Of a stretch of DNA of 64,000 nt, positions 23,255-33,030 are shown piece by piece (the stretch's first letter is position 1; every line of letters begins with the position of its first letter). Where the stretch lies: contig JAEQBH010000647.1 in assembly GCA_016808115.1 (NCBI GenBank), positions 558,001-622,000 on the forward strand, in the 5' to 3' direction. The stretch is from Tetrastigma voinierianum. Its lineage: Eukaryota > Streptophyta > Magnoliopsida > Vitales > Vitaceae. The notes beneath the pieces are model-generated. The model saw only the letters and a list, made by a program, of their open reading frames with translations. It did not search any database and was not told the DNA's origin. The translations under genes were made by a program, and so were the position numbers.

Positions 23255-23500
23255 ATTAACTATCAGCTAAATCTTATCAAACATATTTATACAAACAACT
23301 AATAGAATCAACTACTCAAATTGGCTAACAGCAAACAGCTAATGCAGCAATTAACAGCTATCAGCTATCCGTTAGTTGCCAAACATGACCTATTTTTTTC
23401 TTTACGTAATTTTAATAATTATTTTCTCTTATTTCATATTTGTAAGAATATAAGAAATACATATACACAATTAAGAGTCAAATATTACATAGAAATAGGG
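23255..23500. repeat. repeat L: terminal-repeat-like end plus flank, copy 1
   Basis: The segment holds actatcagctaaatc, ttatcaaacatatttataca, cagctatcc, gttagttgccaaacatgacc and then ttttaataattattttctct to aaatattacatag. Its reverse complement begins ggtcatgtttggcaactaac, typical of a DNA-transposon terminus. The same ~230-bp block returns at 24935. Confidence 0.75.
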
Positions 23501-23689
23501 TGGGTTTAGGAAAACCTATTTACAACTTATTTGAGTTTATCTTCTCTAAGTGCTTTTAATAAAAATTATAGGTGTTTGGAATAACTTATAACCCTCATAT
23601 AAGCTTATTTTAGCTTATTTCAATAAGCTTTATAGAAAAGCTTATCAAAATAAGCTTAAAAAGCTTAGACGAAACCTAAAAATCGATTA

Positions 23690-24040
23690 TCTTAACGATA
23701 AAACTGTCCTTATGACAAATTATGTAAAAAAAAAATAAGGAAAAACAACGAAAAATAGAAAATAAATTCCGAAAAAATTATGTAAAAAAAAAAGTAAATT
23801 TTTTGAAAAAAATTATGTAAAAAATATGAAATAAATAAATAAAAATAGAAAAAATAGAAAAAAAAATTCCAAAAAATAGGTGAAATTCTTGAAAAATTAT
23901 GTAAAAATAGGAATTTTTTTTTAGAAAAATAATGAAAAAAATTTCCAAAAAATTATGTAAAAAATAGGTAAAATTTTTGAAAAAAATTTATGTAAAAAAT
24001 AGGAAAAAACTATGAAATATTAAAAAATAGAAAAATATTC
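23690..24040. repeat. AT-rich degenerate short repeats
   Basis: The word aaaaattatgtaaaaaa(t)a recurs about seven times with irregular spacing. No coding content. Confidence 0.6.
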
Positions 24041-24588
24041 TATTGATGATGAAAATAATGATATTGATGATGATTTTCTTGATTTAGAATTTGATGTAGA
24101 TCTATGAGTGTTTATTTTGTTTTGGAACTTAGAATTTTTGTGATTATAGGAAACACTATGATATTTGTTATTTTGTTTCGGAAATGTTTGTGATGATGGG
24201 AAGCACTAGTGATGTTTGATTTTTATGTTTGATGTTTTTTAATTTATTGTATTTTATTATTAGAGAAAAATTATAAACAATATTTAGTGAGATATATGCA
24301 TCACTTAAAAAAACCCGCGCCTCAAATGCACCTTGCGCTTCAAGGCCCCAAGAGGCTTTCTTGGCACTCAATCATGCTAAATAGCTATGAGTTAAATGGT
24401 ACCTTCGTATTCTAATTTATATAAAGCGTCCCAAAGATTTTAATGAAGAAAAAACCCTAGAATATTTTAGTTTTTATAATTTCTTTGATGCATATGAAAC
24501 AAAAGTGAAGATCAAAGAATGGTTCATTAGTTATTTTTTATACTAGAGATTACATTTGAATGATAAATGTTTTCAATATATTGTGAAT

Positions 24589-24591
<3 letters not shown>

Positions 24592-24637
<46 letters not shown>
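24592..24637. repeat. (TA)n microsatellite
   Basis: About 23 TA dinucleotides. Confidence 0.95.
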
Positions 24638-24644
<7 letters not shown>

Positions 24645-24934
24645 ATTTTAGTTATTTAGTTATTTAGTTTTTAAAATTTTCTAAAAATTATGACAAGTGC
24701 TTATTTATTCAAACATTTAAATTTTATAAGTGTTTATGATGGTATTTTCAGTAATTTCAGCTGTTATAAGTGCTTGTATAATAATGTATTTAAACATCTT
24801 AAAATAATGCATAAACTCTTTTTAAAATATACATCCAATCACAAATAGCTTATTGAATAAAATATTTATGACATAGGCTCTCATATAATAAGTTCTTATA
24901 AAATAAGTATTTAATTAAGTTATTTAACCAAACA

Positions 24935-25165
24935 GAGCTAATAGAATCAGCTAAATTTTATCAAACATATTTATACAAACAATTAATATAATCAGTTAAA
25001 GCAGCAACTAACATCTATGAACTATGTGCTAGTTGCTAAACATGACCTATATTATTTTTTTTTCCGTAATTTTAATAATTTTTTTCTCTTATTTAATATT
25101 TGTAAGAGTATAAGAAATATGTATAGACGGTAAAGAATCAAATATTACATAGATATAGTGTATAT
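24935..25165. repeat. repeat R: second copy of the 23255 block
   Basis: Same order of words as copy 1 (agctaatagaatcagctaaa, ttatcaaacatatttataca, gctagttgctaaacatgacc, ttttaataatttttttctct, aaatattacatag), diverged by scattered changes. The similarity covers both the transposon-like end and about 110 bp beyond it. Confidence 0.75.
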
Positions 25166-25551
25166 TAACTTTTCCCTTTCCTTCCTTAATAATATTTAAG
25201 GAAAATAGTAGGAAAAATATTACAATATTTTCTCTAACATTTTCCTTTATATTTTCTTTCAGTCATATTTTCTAATCATCCAAACTTATAAAACGATTTT
25301 CCATAGTATTTTCTAGCCTTATGTTCCCTGATGCAGAGGTTTGAGGACTATGTTTCTTAGTTCTTTCCTCTCCCAGACTTGGAAGCTGCCGAAATGTTCT
25401 GATTGCGATCGGTAAGATGGGAAAAGATAATTAGAATTGCGGAGAAGCAAACGGAAAGTCCATTAACTGACCCTCGTTAATATCGCTTTGTGGACGGAAT
25501 AAATAAAGAAAGACAAAGTGATGAAGCAATGAAACTACACCTGTAACCAGC

Positions 25552-25660
25552 ATCTCATGACGCTGTAATATTCTCATGACGTTTCCCATTGGTAAGATCC
25601 TGGTCAACCATTGTTTTAACACGTCCTGGAGATTTCTTGGGTACCGTGTTGACTAGTCAA
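25552..25660 (+). promoter_or_regulatory. stress-type promoter motifs upstream of the Ca2+-ATPase pseudogene
   Basis: Two identical tctcatgacg words at 25552-25561 and 25571-25580 place two TGACG (TGA/bZIP, as-1-like) motifs 19 bp apart. ggtcaacc near 25591 and a palindromic double W-box ttgactagtcaa at 25648-25659 are WRKY-type sites. A TATA-like ctttataag lies near 25822, 170 bp before the ATG. ACA12/13 genes are known as pathogen-induced, so the arrangement fits, but it is inference and the gene is broken. Confidence 0.45.
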
Positions 25661-25997
25661 TGATATTTTTTATTTCATTTATTGTCACGCTATTTCCTAT
25701 TTTAGAGTATTTCCTTCCTTATTTTTTGGTCGCCATTTATGATGCTGGAACTAATGTATAGTTCCTTAAGCGAAAAGAACTATCCACACGGTCATACCGG
25801 GAAAAGTTGCCGACTCTATTCTTTATAAGAATTGGCAGCTCTGTAACAGAAGCATTCGCAAGGTTCTTCCCATTTCTTGGCTATTCATTTTATCTTGGAG
25901 CTTCAATTTCATTTCCTTATTTACTTTCATTCATTGTCCTAGAATACGTTACTTCAATATTGTCTTTTATCATACCCAACGTTGTTTGTTGAAAAAC

Positions 25998-28900
25998 ATG
26001 TCCAACTTTTTGCATGTTAGTGTAAGTTGCATAGAGTCTATAATCGATGCGCCAGCCACACTTAGCAAACCAAACAAGAGATGGCATTTGGCCTTTGCTA
26101 CTATCTATTGTTCCAGGGCCCTCCATTCTCTTCTCAATAAGAAAAACAAGAAAACCAGCAAACTCCCGCTTAGCACTCCTTCCTTTGTTGTCCTAAATGT
26201 CGAGCCCCACCTTGCCTTCTCATACATTGATCATAAAAGTCCCACTGAAGTTGTGATCAAAAAGAAAAACCTCGACCAGCTTCGCGAATTCGGAGGAGTT
26301 GCAGGCGTGGCCGACGCTCTAAAAACAGATGCTAAAAATGGCATCCATGGTGATATTGAAGATATTGCTCGGAGGCAGAAAGCGTTCGGTTCAAACACAT
26401 ACCCGAGGCCACCTGCCAAAAGCTTCTTCTACTTTGTGTTGGAAGCTTTTAAGGATCTTACCATTCTCATACTTCTAGCTTGTGCCACGCTCTCCCTCGG
26501 TTTTGGGATTAAAGAGCATGGGCTAAAGGAAGGATGGTATGACGGTGGAAGCATATATGTTGCTGTCTTTCTAGTCATTTCCGTCTCTGCTGTGAGTAAC
26601 TTCAGGCAAAACAGACAGTTCGAGAAGTTGTCTAAAGTCAGCAACAATATCAAGGTCGAGGTCGTTCGAGATGGGCATCGTCAGCAGATCTCTATATTTG
26701 AAATCGTTGTTGGAGATGTTGTTTGTTTAAAAATTGGTGACCAAGTAGCTGCTGATGGCTTGTTCTTGGACGGGCATTCGCTGCAAGTGGATGAATCCAG
26801 CATGACAGGGGAGAGCGACCATGTAGAAGTTAATAGCCACCATAATCCTTTCTTGTTTTCTGGAGCCAAAGTGGCTGACGGATATGGCCAAATGCTGGTG
26901 ACTTCCTTTGGCATGGACACGTGAGATGATGAGCACAATTAGCCGCGACCTTAATGAACAGACACCCCTGCAAGCCCGTCTTAACAAGCTGACTTCATCA
27001 ATCGGTAAGGTCGGTTTGGCTGTTGCTTTTCTAGTTCTTGTGGTGTTGGTGGTTCGCTACTTCACAGGGAATACAGAAGATGAGAATGGAAATCAGGAGT
27101 TCAATGGCGGCAAGACAAAGGCTAATGACATAGTGAATGCCATGGTCAGAATCATTGCTGCAGCAGTTACCATTGTGGTTGTGGCAATTACTGAAGGCTT
27201 ACCTTTGGCTGTAACACTCACACTTGCTTATTCCATGAAGAGAATGATGGTTGATCAGGCTATGGTTCGGAAACTCTCCGTCTGCGAGACCATGGGCTCT
27301 GCAACTACAATTTGTACTGATAAAACAGGTACTCTCACTCTGAACCAGATGAAGGTGACTAAGTATTGGCTTGGCAAAGAACCTGTTGAAGATTCCTCTT
27401 CAGTTGATACCCATGTTCTCAAACTGATTCAGCAAGGGAGTTGCTCTGAACACAGCTGGTAGCATCTAGAGCCGCTTTAGGATCTAAAATCGAGTTCTCT
27501 GGCAGTCCACAGAAAGGCAATACTTTCTTGGGCTGTTCAGGAACTTGATATGGATAAGAGCAATAAAGCAGTATTATGCCATTCTTCATGTTGAAGCCTT
27601 CAATTCAGTAAAGAAAAGAAGCGGAGTTTTAATGAGGAAGAAGGCTGACAACACAATACATGTCCACTGGAAGGGAGCAGCAGAGATGATTTTAGCAATG
27701 TGTTCAAGCTACTATGATGCTTCTGGAAGCATAAAGAATCTTGATGATGGAAAGAATGACATTTGAGCATATAATTCAAGGTATGGCCGCCAGCAGCCTC
27801 CGTTGCATTGCTTTTGCACATAAACAGATTCCAGAGGAAGAGCAGGAAATCAACGAAGGCAGGCAAAAGCTAAAGAAGACAACCCGGCCCTCATAGGGGT
27901 TGTGGGGATAAAGGATCCATGTAGACCAGGGGTGAGAAAAGCTGTGGAGGATTGCCAATACGCTGGAGTGAATGTCAGAATGATCACTGGTGATAATGTT
28001 TTCACTGCAAGAGCCATAGCCACTGAATGTGGAATACTGAGACCTGATCAAGACATGAACGGTGAAGCTGTTGTAGAAGGTGAAGTATTCAGGAACTACA
28101 CCCCAGAGGAGAGAATGGAGAAAGTTGGCAAAATTCGTGTGATGGCTAGATCCTCCCCCTTTGATAAACTTCTCATGGTACAGTGCTTGAAACAGAAAGG
28201 CCATGTGGTTGCAGTCACAGGGGATGGCACAAATGATGCACCAGCATTAAAAGAAGCAGACATAGGACTTTCTATGGGGATTCAGGGCACAGAAGTGGCG
28301 AAGGAGAGCTCAGACATCATCATCTTGGATGATCATTTTGCTTCAGTGGCAACGGTTTTGAAATGGGGAAGATGTGTTTATAATAACATCCACAAATTCA
28401 TCTAGTTTCAACTGACTGTGAATGTTGCAGCCCTTGTGATCAATTTTGTTGCAGCAGTTTCAGCTGGTGAGGTCCCATTGACAGCAGTTCAGCTATTGTG
28501 GGTGAACTTGATCATGGACACATTAGGTGCTCTGGCTCTGGCAACAGAGCAACCCACCAAGGAGCTTATGGAGAAACCACCTGTGGGTCGGACGGAGCCG
28601 CTTATCTCCAACATCATGTGGAGGAATCTCTTAGCCCAAGCTTTATACCAGATAGCCATCCTCTTGACCCTACAGTTCAAAGGAGAATCATTATTTGGGG
28701 TGAGTGAGAAGGTAAATGATACCTTGATATTCAATACTTTTGTGCTTTGTCAAGTCTTCAATGAATTCAACGCGAGGAAGCTCGAGAAGAAGAACGTGTT
28801 CAAGGGGTTACACAAGAACAAGCTGTTTTTGGGATAATTGGGATAACCATTATCCTTCAGGTGGTTATGGTGGAGTTTTTGAAGAAATTTGCAAATACAG

Positions 28901-29025
28901 AGAGGTTGAATTGGGGACAATGGGGTGCCTGCATTGGAATCGCAGCAGCATCTTGGCCAATTGGTTGGGTTGTGAAGTGCATACCCGTTTCAGAGAAACC
29001 ATTCTTAAGCTATCTGAAGTGGTAG
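25998..29025 (+). pseudogene. autoinhibited plasma-membrane Ca2+-ATPase (ACA12/13-like), disabled
   Basis: A near full-length, intronless P2B-type Ca2+ pump (about 1009 codons against ~1000-1030 usual). Visible in order: an N-terminal calmodulin-binding-like segment (RWHLAFATIYCSRALHSLL), membrane helices around 26440-26590, the actuator loop with MTGESDHVEV (~26800), VAITEGLPLAVTLTLAYSMK (~27185), the phosphorylation site CTDKTGTLTLNQM (~27314), KGAAEMIL (~27676), MITGDNVFTARAIA (~27980), TGDGTNDAPALKEADIG (~28218) and the C-terminal helices. Lesions: frameshift with stop at ~26920; several indels at ~27440-27570; frameshift at ~27760; another at ~27882; CAG-to-TAG stop at 28405 (HKFI*FQLTVN); a 1-bp loss at ~28836. 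The start ATG 25998 gives MSNFLHVSVSCIE. All key catalytic residues persist, so loss may be fairly recent. Single-base changes could also be assembly errors, though this many is unlikely. Confidence 0.93.
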
Positions 29026-29320
29026 GAACATCAGTCCGGACATACGTACAGATTATTTTTTATACTCATACTTCCATCTACATTATTCATTTATTTGATT
29101 TATTTTTCATCCCCTTTAGATTTGTAATTGATATACGGTTGAACTTGCGAAATTTATACGATTTGTTTTTGTTTTTTAAATCATAAGTCATTTCCATGGA
29201 CTATTCTTTTCCTAATTCATGGAAGCATTCAAGAACCTTATGCATTTCTCCACCCAAAAAAATCTACAGGTAAAGTACTTTTGAGTTTTTCTGCATTATT
29301 CAATGACCTATAGTGGCATA

Positions 29321-29328
29321 GTTTTAGT
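29321..29328 (+). other. 8-bp target-site duplication, left
   Basis: gttttagt, identical to 31365-31372, flanking the hAT element. Confidence 0.85.
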
Positions 29329-31364
29329 CAAGGAACAAAATATCGGTAATTACGGATATATCGGTACTTGAATTTTACGGAAATATCGGAAATATCGGAA
29401 AATATCGGTGGATATTTTAACAAAAATATCGGTAATATAAAATTAAAAATCTTTGGGGAGTCAGCTGAAAATGTTGAACTATAAAAAATGCATAAATAAG
29501 CAAATATACACATGTTGAAGATGATATTCATTATAATTTATTGTATAAAAATATAAATTATAGTATAAAAATGTTTCAAATATTATATAACTAAAACAAG
29601 ATTATAGTATAAAAATGTTAAGTAAATAAATAATATAATTAATTAACTAAAAATTATAATATCAAATGAAACTAAAATAAAACTATAGTATAAAAATAAG
29701 ATTATAATATAAATATGTTTGAAACATTATATAACTAAAATAACTATTAAGTAAATAAATAATATAATTAATTAACTAAAAATTATAATATCAAATGAAA
29801 CTCTAATAAAACTATAGTATAAAAAATAAGATTATAATATAAAATGTTTAAACATTATATAACTAAAATAACTATTAAGTAAATAAATAATATAATTAAT
29901 TAACTAAAAGTATATTATAAAATGAAAGTTATGAAACTAAAAATAAAACTATAGTATAAAAATATAAATTATAGTATAAAAATGTTTCAAACATTATATA
30001 ACTAAAACAAGATTATAGTATAAGAATGTTAAGTAAATAAATAATATAATTAATTAACTAAAAATTATAATATCAAATGAAACTAAAATAAAACTATGAA
30101 CAAAAATAAGATTATAATATAAAAATGTTTGAAACATTATATAACTAAAATAACTAATGAAGTAAATAAATAATATAATTAATTAACTAAAAATTATAAT
30201 ATCAAATGAAACTCTAATAAAAGTATAGTATAAAAATAAGATTATAGTATAAAATGTTAAGTAAATAAATAATATAATTAATTAACTAAAAATTATAATA
30301 TCAAATGAAACTAAATAAAACTATAGTATAAAAATAAGATTATAATATAAAAATGTTGAAACATTATATAACTAATATAACTATTAAGTAAATAAATAAT
30401 ATAATTAATTAACTAAAAATTATATTATAAAATAGAAATTATGAGAACTAAAATAAAACTATAGTATAAAAATGAAATTATAGTATAAAATGTTTTGCAA
30501 ACATTATATAACTAAGAACAAGATTATAGTAAATAATTAAGTTTGAAACATTATATAACTAAAATAACTATTAACTAAATAACTAATATAATTAATTAAC
30601 TAAAAATTATGCTATAGTATTATCAAATTATAAAAATAAAATAAAACTATAGTATAAAAATATAGATTATAAACTACTTCAACACCAAAATAAAAACTAA
30701 ATCAAATATACATAAAACAAAATTAATGAGCAAAAAACATCGGCTTAATTCGTAGTGTACAAAAAATTAGGATAAAGAACACATAAAATTATTTGAGAGT
30801 GAAATGGGCTTAGATGTGGATGGATGAGTTTGTAGTAAAGTGTATGATTTTAGAAAATTATTTATAAGATTTTTGGAGTCAAAATAGCCATTGGACGTAA
30901 AAACCGTTTGTGATTATTTCTGTAACACGTTGGATTTGATTTTGGTTCAAATCGGCCAGTTGGATCATCATATATCTAATTCAGAAATCATTACGGATTG
31001 CGATCAAGCAAGATTTAAAATCAACCGTTTGATCAAAAATATAGCCATTGGATTTTTCAAAAAAGGCGGACTAAATCTGGACCGTTAGATGAAAAGCAGA
31101 AAAATATCCAAGGGCCAGAAAAATTCAGGAAAAATCCCCGAAAAAACGCCGAAAAATGCCGAAAAATCGGCGATATTTTGAATTTATCTTCGATAAATCG
31201 ACGATAATGTCGGTCAAAACGCTTTCCTGCGCTTGCGGTATTTGCCGAAAATGATAAAAATATTGCCACAAAAAATGGTAGCAAATGGCTCTTTTACGGG
31301 TTTTCCGCGATTTTGCCATCGATTAAAAATCTTTTAAGTGGCTAAAATGATTTTTTTGTCCTTG
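29329..31364. mobile_element. non-autonomous hAT element (2036 bp)
   Basis: Termini are caaggaacaaaa on the left and, reverse-complemented, caaggacaaaaa on the right. Perfect 8-bp duplications gttttagt (29321-29328 and 31365-31372) give hAT-type insertion. Both subterminal regions are rich in atatcgg/ccgatat-type words (29340-29420 on the left; the right-hand complement at 31130-31240), as expected for transposase binding sites. There is no transposase; the interior is a tandem array (29540-30620) and some unique DNA (30700-31120). It lies 300 bp downstream of the Ca2+-ATPase pseudogene. Confidence 0.88.
29540..30620. repeat. ~128-bp satellite-like array inside the hAT element
   Basis: The word taagtaaataaataatataa recurs at about 29619, 29747, 29875, 30031, 30163, 30258 and 30385, with a weaker copy near 30573, giving units of about 98-188 bp around a 128-bp norm. 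Units share aattaattaactaaaaatta, aacattatataactaaaa and aaactatagtataaaaata. Length differences are whole sub-block losses or gains, a sign of unequal exchange. Confidence 0.9.
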
Positions 31365-31372
31365 GTTTTAGT
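31365..31372 (+). other. 8-bp target-site duplication, right
   Basis: gttttagt, identical to 29321-29328. Confidence 0.85.
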
Positions 31373-31410
31373 ATGGGTATAGGAATTTTCATTAACTTTT
31401 TTGCGAGGGA

Positions 31411-32475
31411 CACTAGTAAAACCGCTACTATACATTTTGTACTTAATCGAAACTTTTTGTGTTTACTCTCTGCATGTTGTATGCACTCTTATCAGTCTGA
31501 CTCAACTCAGGCTTTTAGGCCTTTAATTCTTAAAAAATCAAAATTTTATGAAATAATATAGGTTTAAAAATATTCCTAAATCTAGTGTACCGGAGATATA
31601 CTTTCTAAAAGTGTCTTTTCAATATACATTTTCAAAAAATTTGAAAATTTTACATCAAAATCGTTTTTTGAAGAGAAACTTTCAAATTTTTTGAATTTAA
31701 CATGAAATTATCTCTTAAATAAACACATTTTAAAAACTTAGAAAACGAAAAATGTTTCTTGAAAAAATACACTTTCTAAATTATTGAAATGTCATACTAA
31801 AAGTATCTTTTCAAAAAAGCAGAGCTTTAATAATTTTGAAGTTTTAATTAATAAATGAAAATGCTCTTTTTGAAGAAGTATTTCTGACTAAAAATTTTTA
31901 AGAATAGCTTTCTAAATTGTTGATATTTATCATAGTATCTAGCCCAAAAAAACACGCTATAATTTTAAAAGTTTGATTATATTACAAGAAGTGTCTTTTG
32001 AAAGACACTTTCTATTTAGAATTACACAATTTAAATTAGAACGTGTCTCTTAGAGACAACTTTCTAAAAATTGAAAAGCAAAGGTTTATTAGAAAATGAC
32101 TTTCCCCAAATTTGTTGAAATGTTATGAAAAATCTTTTTGAAAGAGCGTTTATCAATTTTAAATTTTGAATCTAGTACAAATTATTCTTGACGTTTACAG
32201 AGATATTGAAATGTTATAATGAATGTGTTTTTTGAAAAGATACTTTCATAAGTTTGAAAGGTTTTAATTAACATTGAAAGTGTCTTGTAATTTTAAACTT
32301 TTTGTATTTAAGCTTAAAGTGTTTTAAATTGTTAAAATGTTATATTTTTATATTTAAACTTTTTGTATTTAAACTTTCTATTTTTATTTTTATATTTTTG
32401 AATTTACACTCAAAGTGTTTTTAAGAAAAATATTTTTTAAAAATTAAAAAAACGGCACTTTCTCAAAACCCAAAA
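31411..32475 (+). mobile_element. candidate left end of a CACTA transposon
   Basis: cactagtaaaaccgctacta at 31411 opens like a CACTA (En/Spm) terminus. From 31590 to 32475 the words aaagtgtctttt, gaaagacactttct, aagtgtctc and gaaaagatactttc recur in both orientations, as in CACTA subterminal arrays. Captured-gene-like DNA starts about 100 bp further on. I did not find a matching right terminus or 3-bp target duplication, so the element and its extent are unproven. Confidence 0.45.
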
Positions 32476-32589
32476 CCCCATTTTTTTGAACGTCATTATT
32501 AGGTGTCTTGCTTATATAGAGAAAATTATATATTTAGGATTATTTTTTAAATTACATTTTTTTTTAATTTTTTTATTATTTTTCGGAAA

Positions 32590-33030
32590 GTTCGGCCAAG
32601 TCTCTGACCCAGAAGCAATACGTGGACAAGGCCACTCCAAGAGCTTTTGTGTTTTCTCATTTTCTCTCGACAGTCTGAAATTTGAAACAACTCTCATAAA
32701 CCCGAAAATTGAAGCAACTCTCCTCTCCCTCTTCTGCTCCTCCACACATTTTCTCGAGAAAATTCCCGGAATCCCAACCTTGTCTTTCTTTCCATTTCAT
32801 CCATTTTCTGTATCTCTCTCTCAGCATTTTTGCTCACTCTGCTCTCGGTAGATCGACCCAAAAATTTTCATGTGTGAGATGATCTATCATCTCGACCTTT
32901 TTTGACCTCGACTTCTCTTAGCCTGGTTTCATTTCTCTCTCACTCTAGGGTGTCATTCTAGGGTTCCCTTTTTTTCCACTTACTGAAGCAGGAGATGCGT
33001 CGAAGAAGAACCTTCACCTAGCCTTTTCTC
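32590..33030 (+). other. leader-like, pyrimidine-rich transcribed-type sequence
   Basis: Base composition changes abruptly from AT-rich repeats to a balanced, CT-rich stretch with tctctctctcagc and an atgcgtcgaagaagaacc mini-ORF (9 codons from 32995). It resembles a plant 5' leader, possibly of the receptor kinase whose LRR exons lie 3 kb downstream. No protein similarity supports it. Confidence 0.3.

Noticed and set aside
24300..24370. gcgcctcaaatgcaccttgcgc-like stretch as an RNA gene
   Set aside because: Only a short GC-rich patch; no tRNA-type arms or pol III boxes can be drawn.
32486..32851. 121-codon ORF in the leader-like region
   Set aside because: The translation is F/S/L-rich from a pyrimidine-rich leader and matches no family I know.
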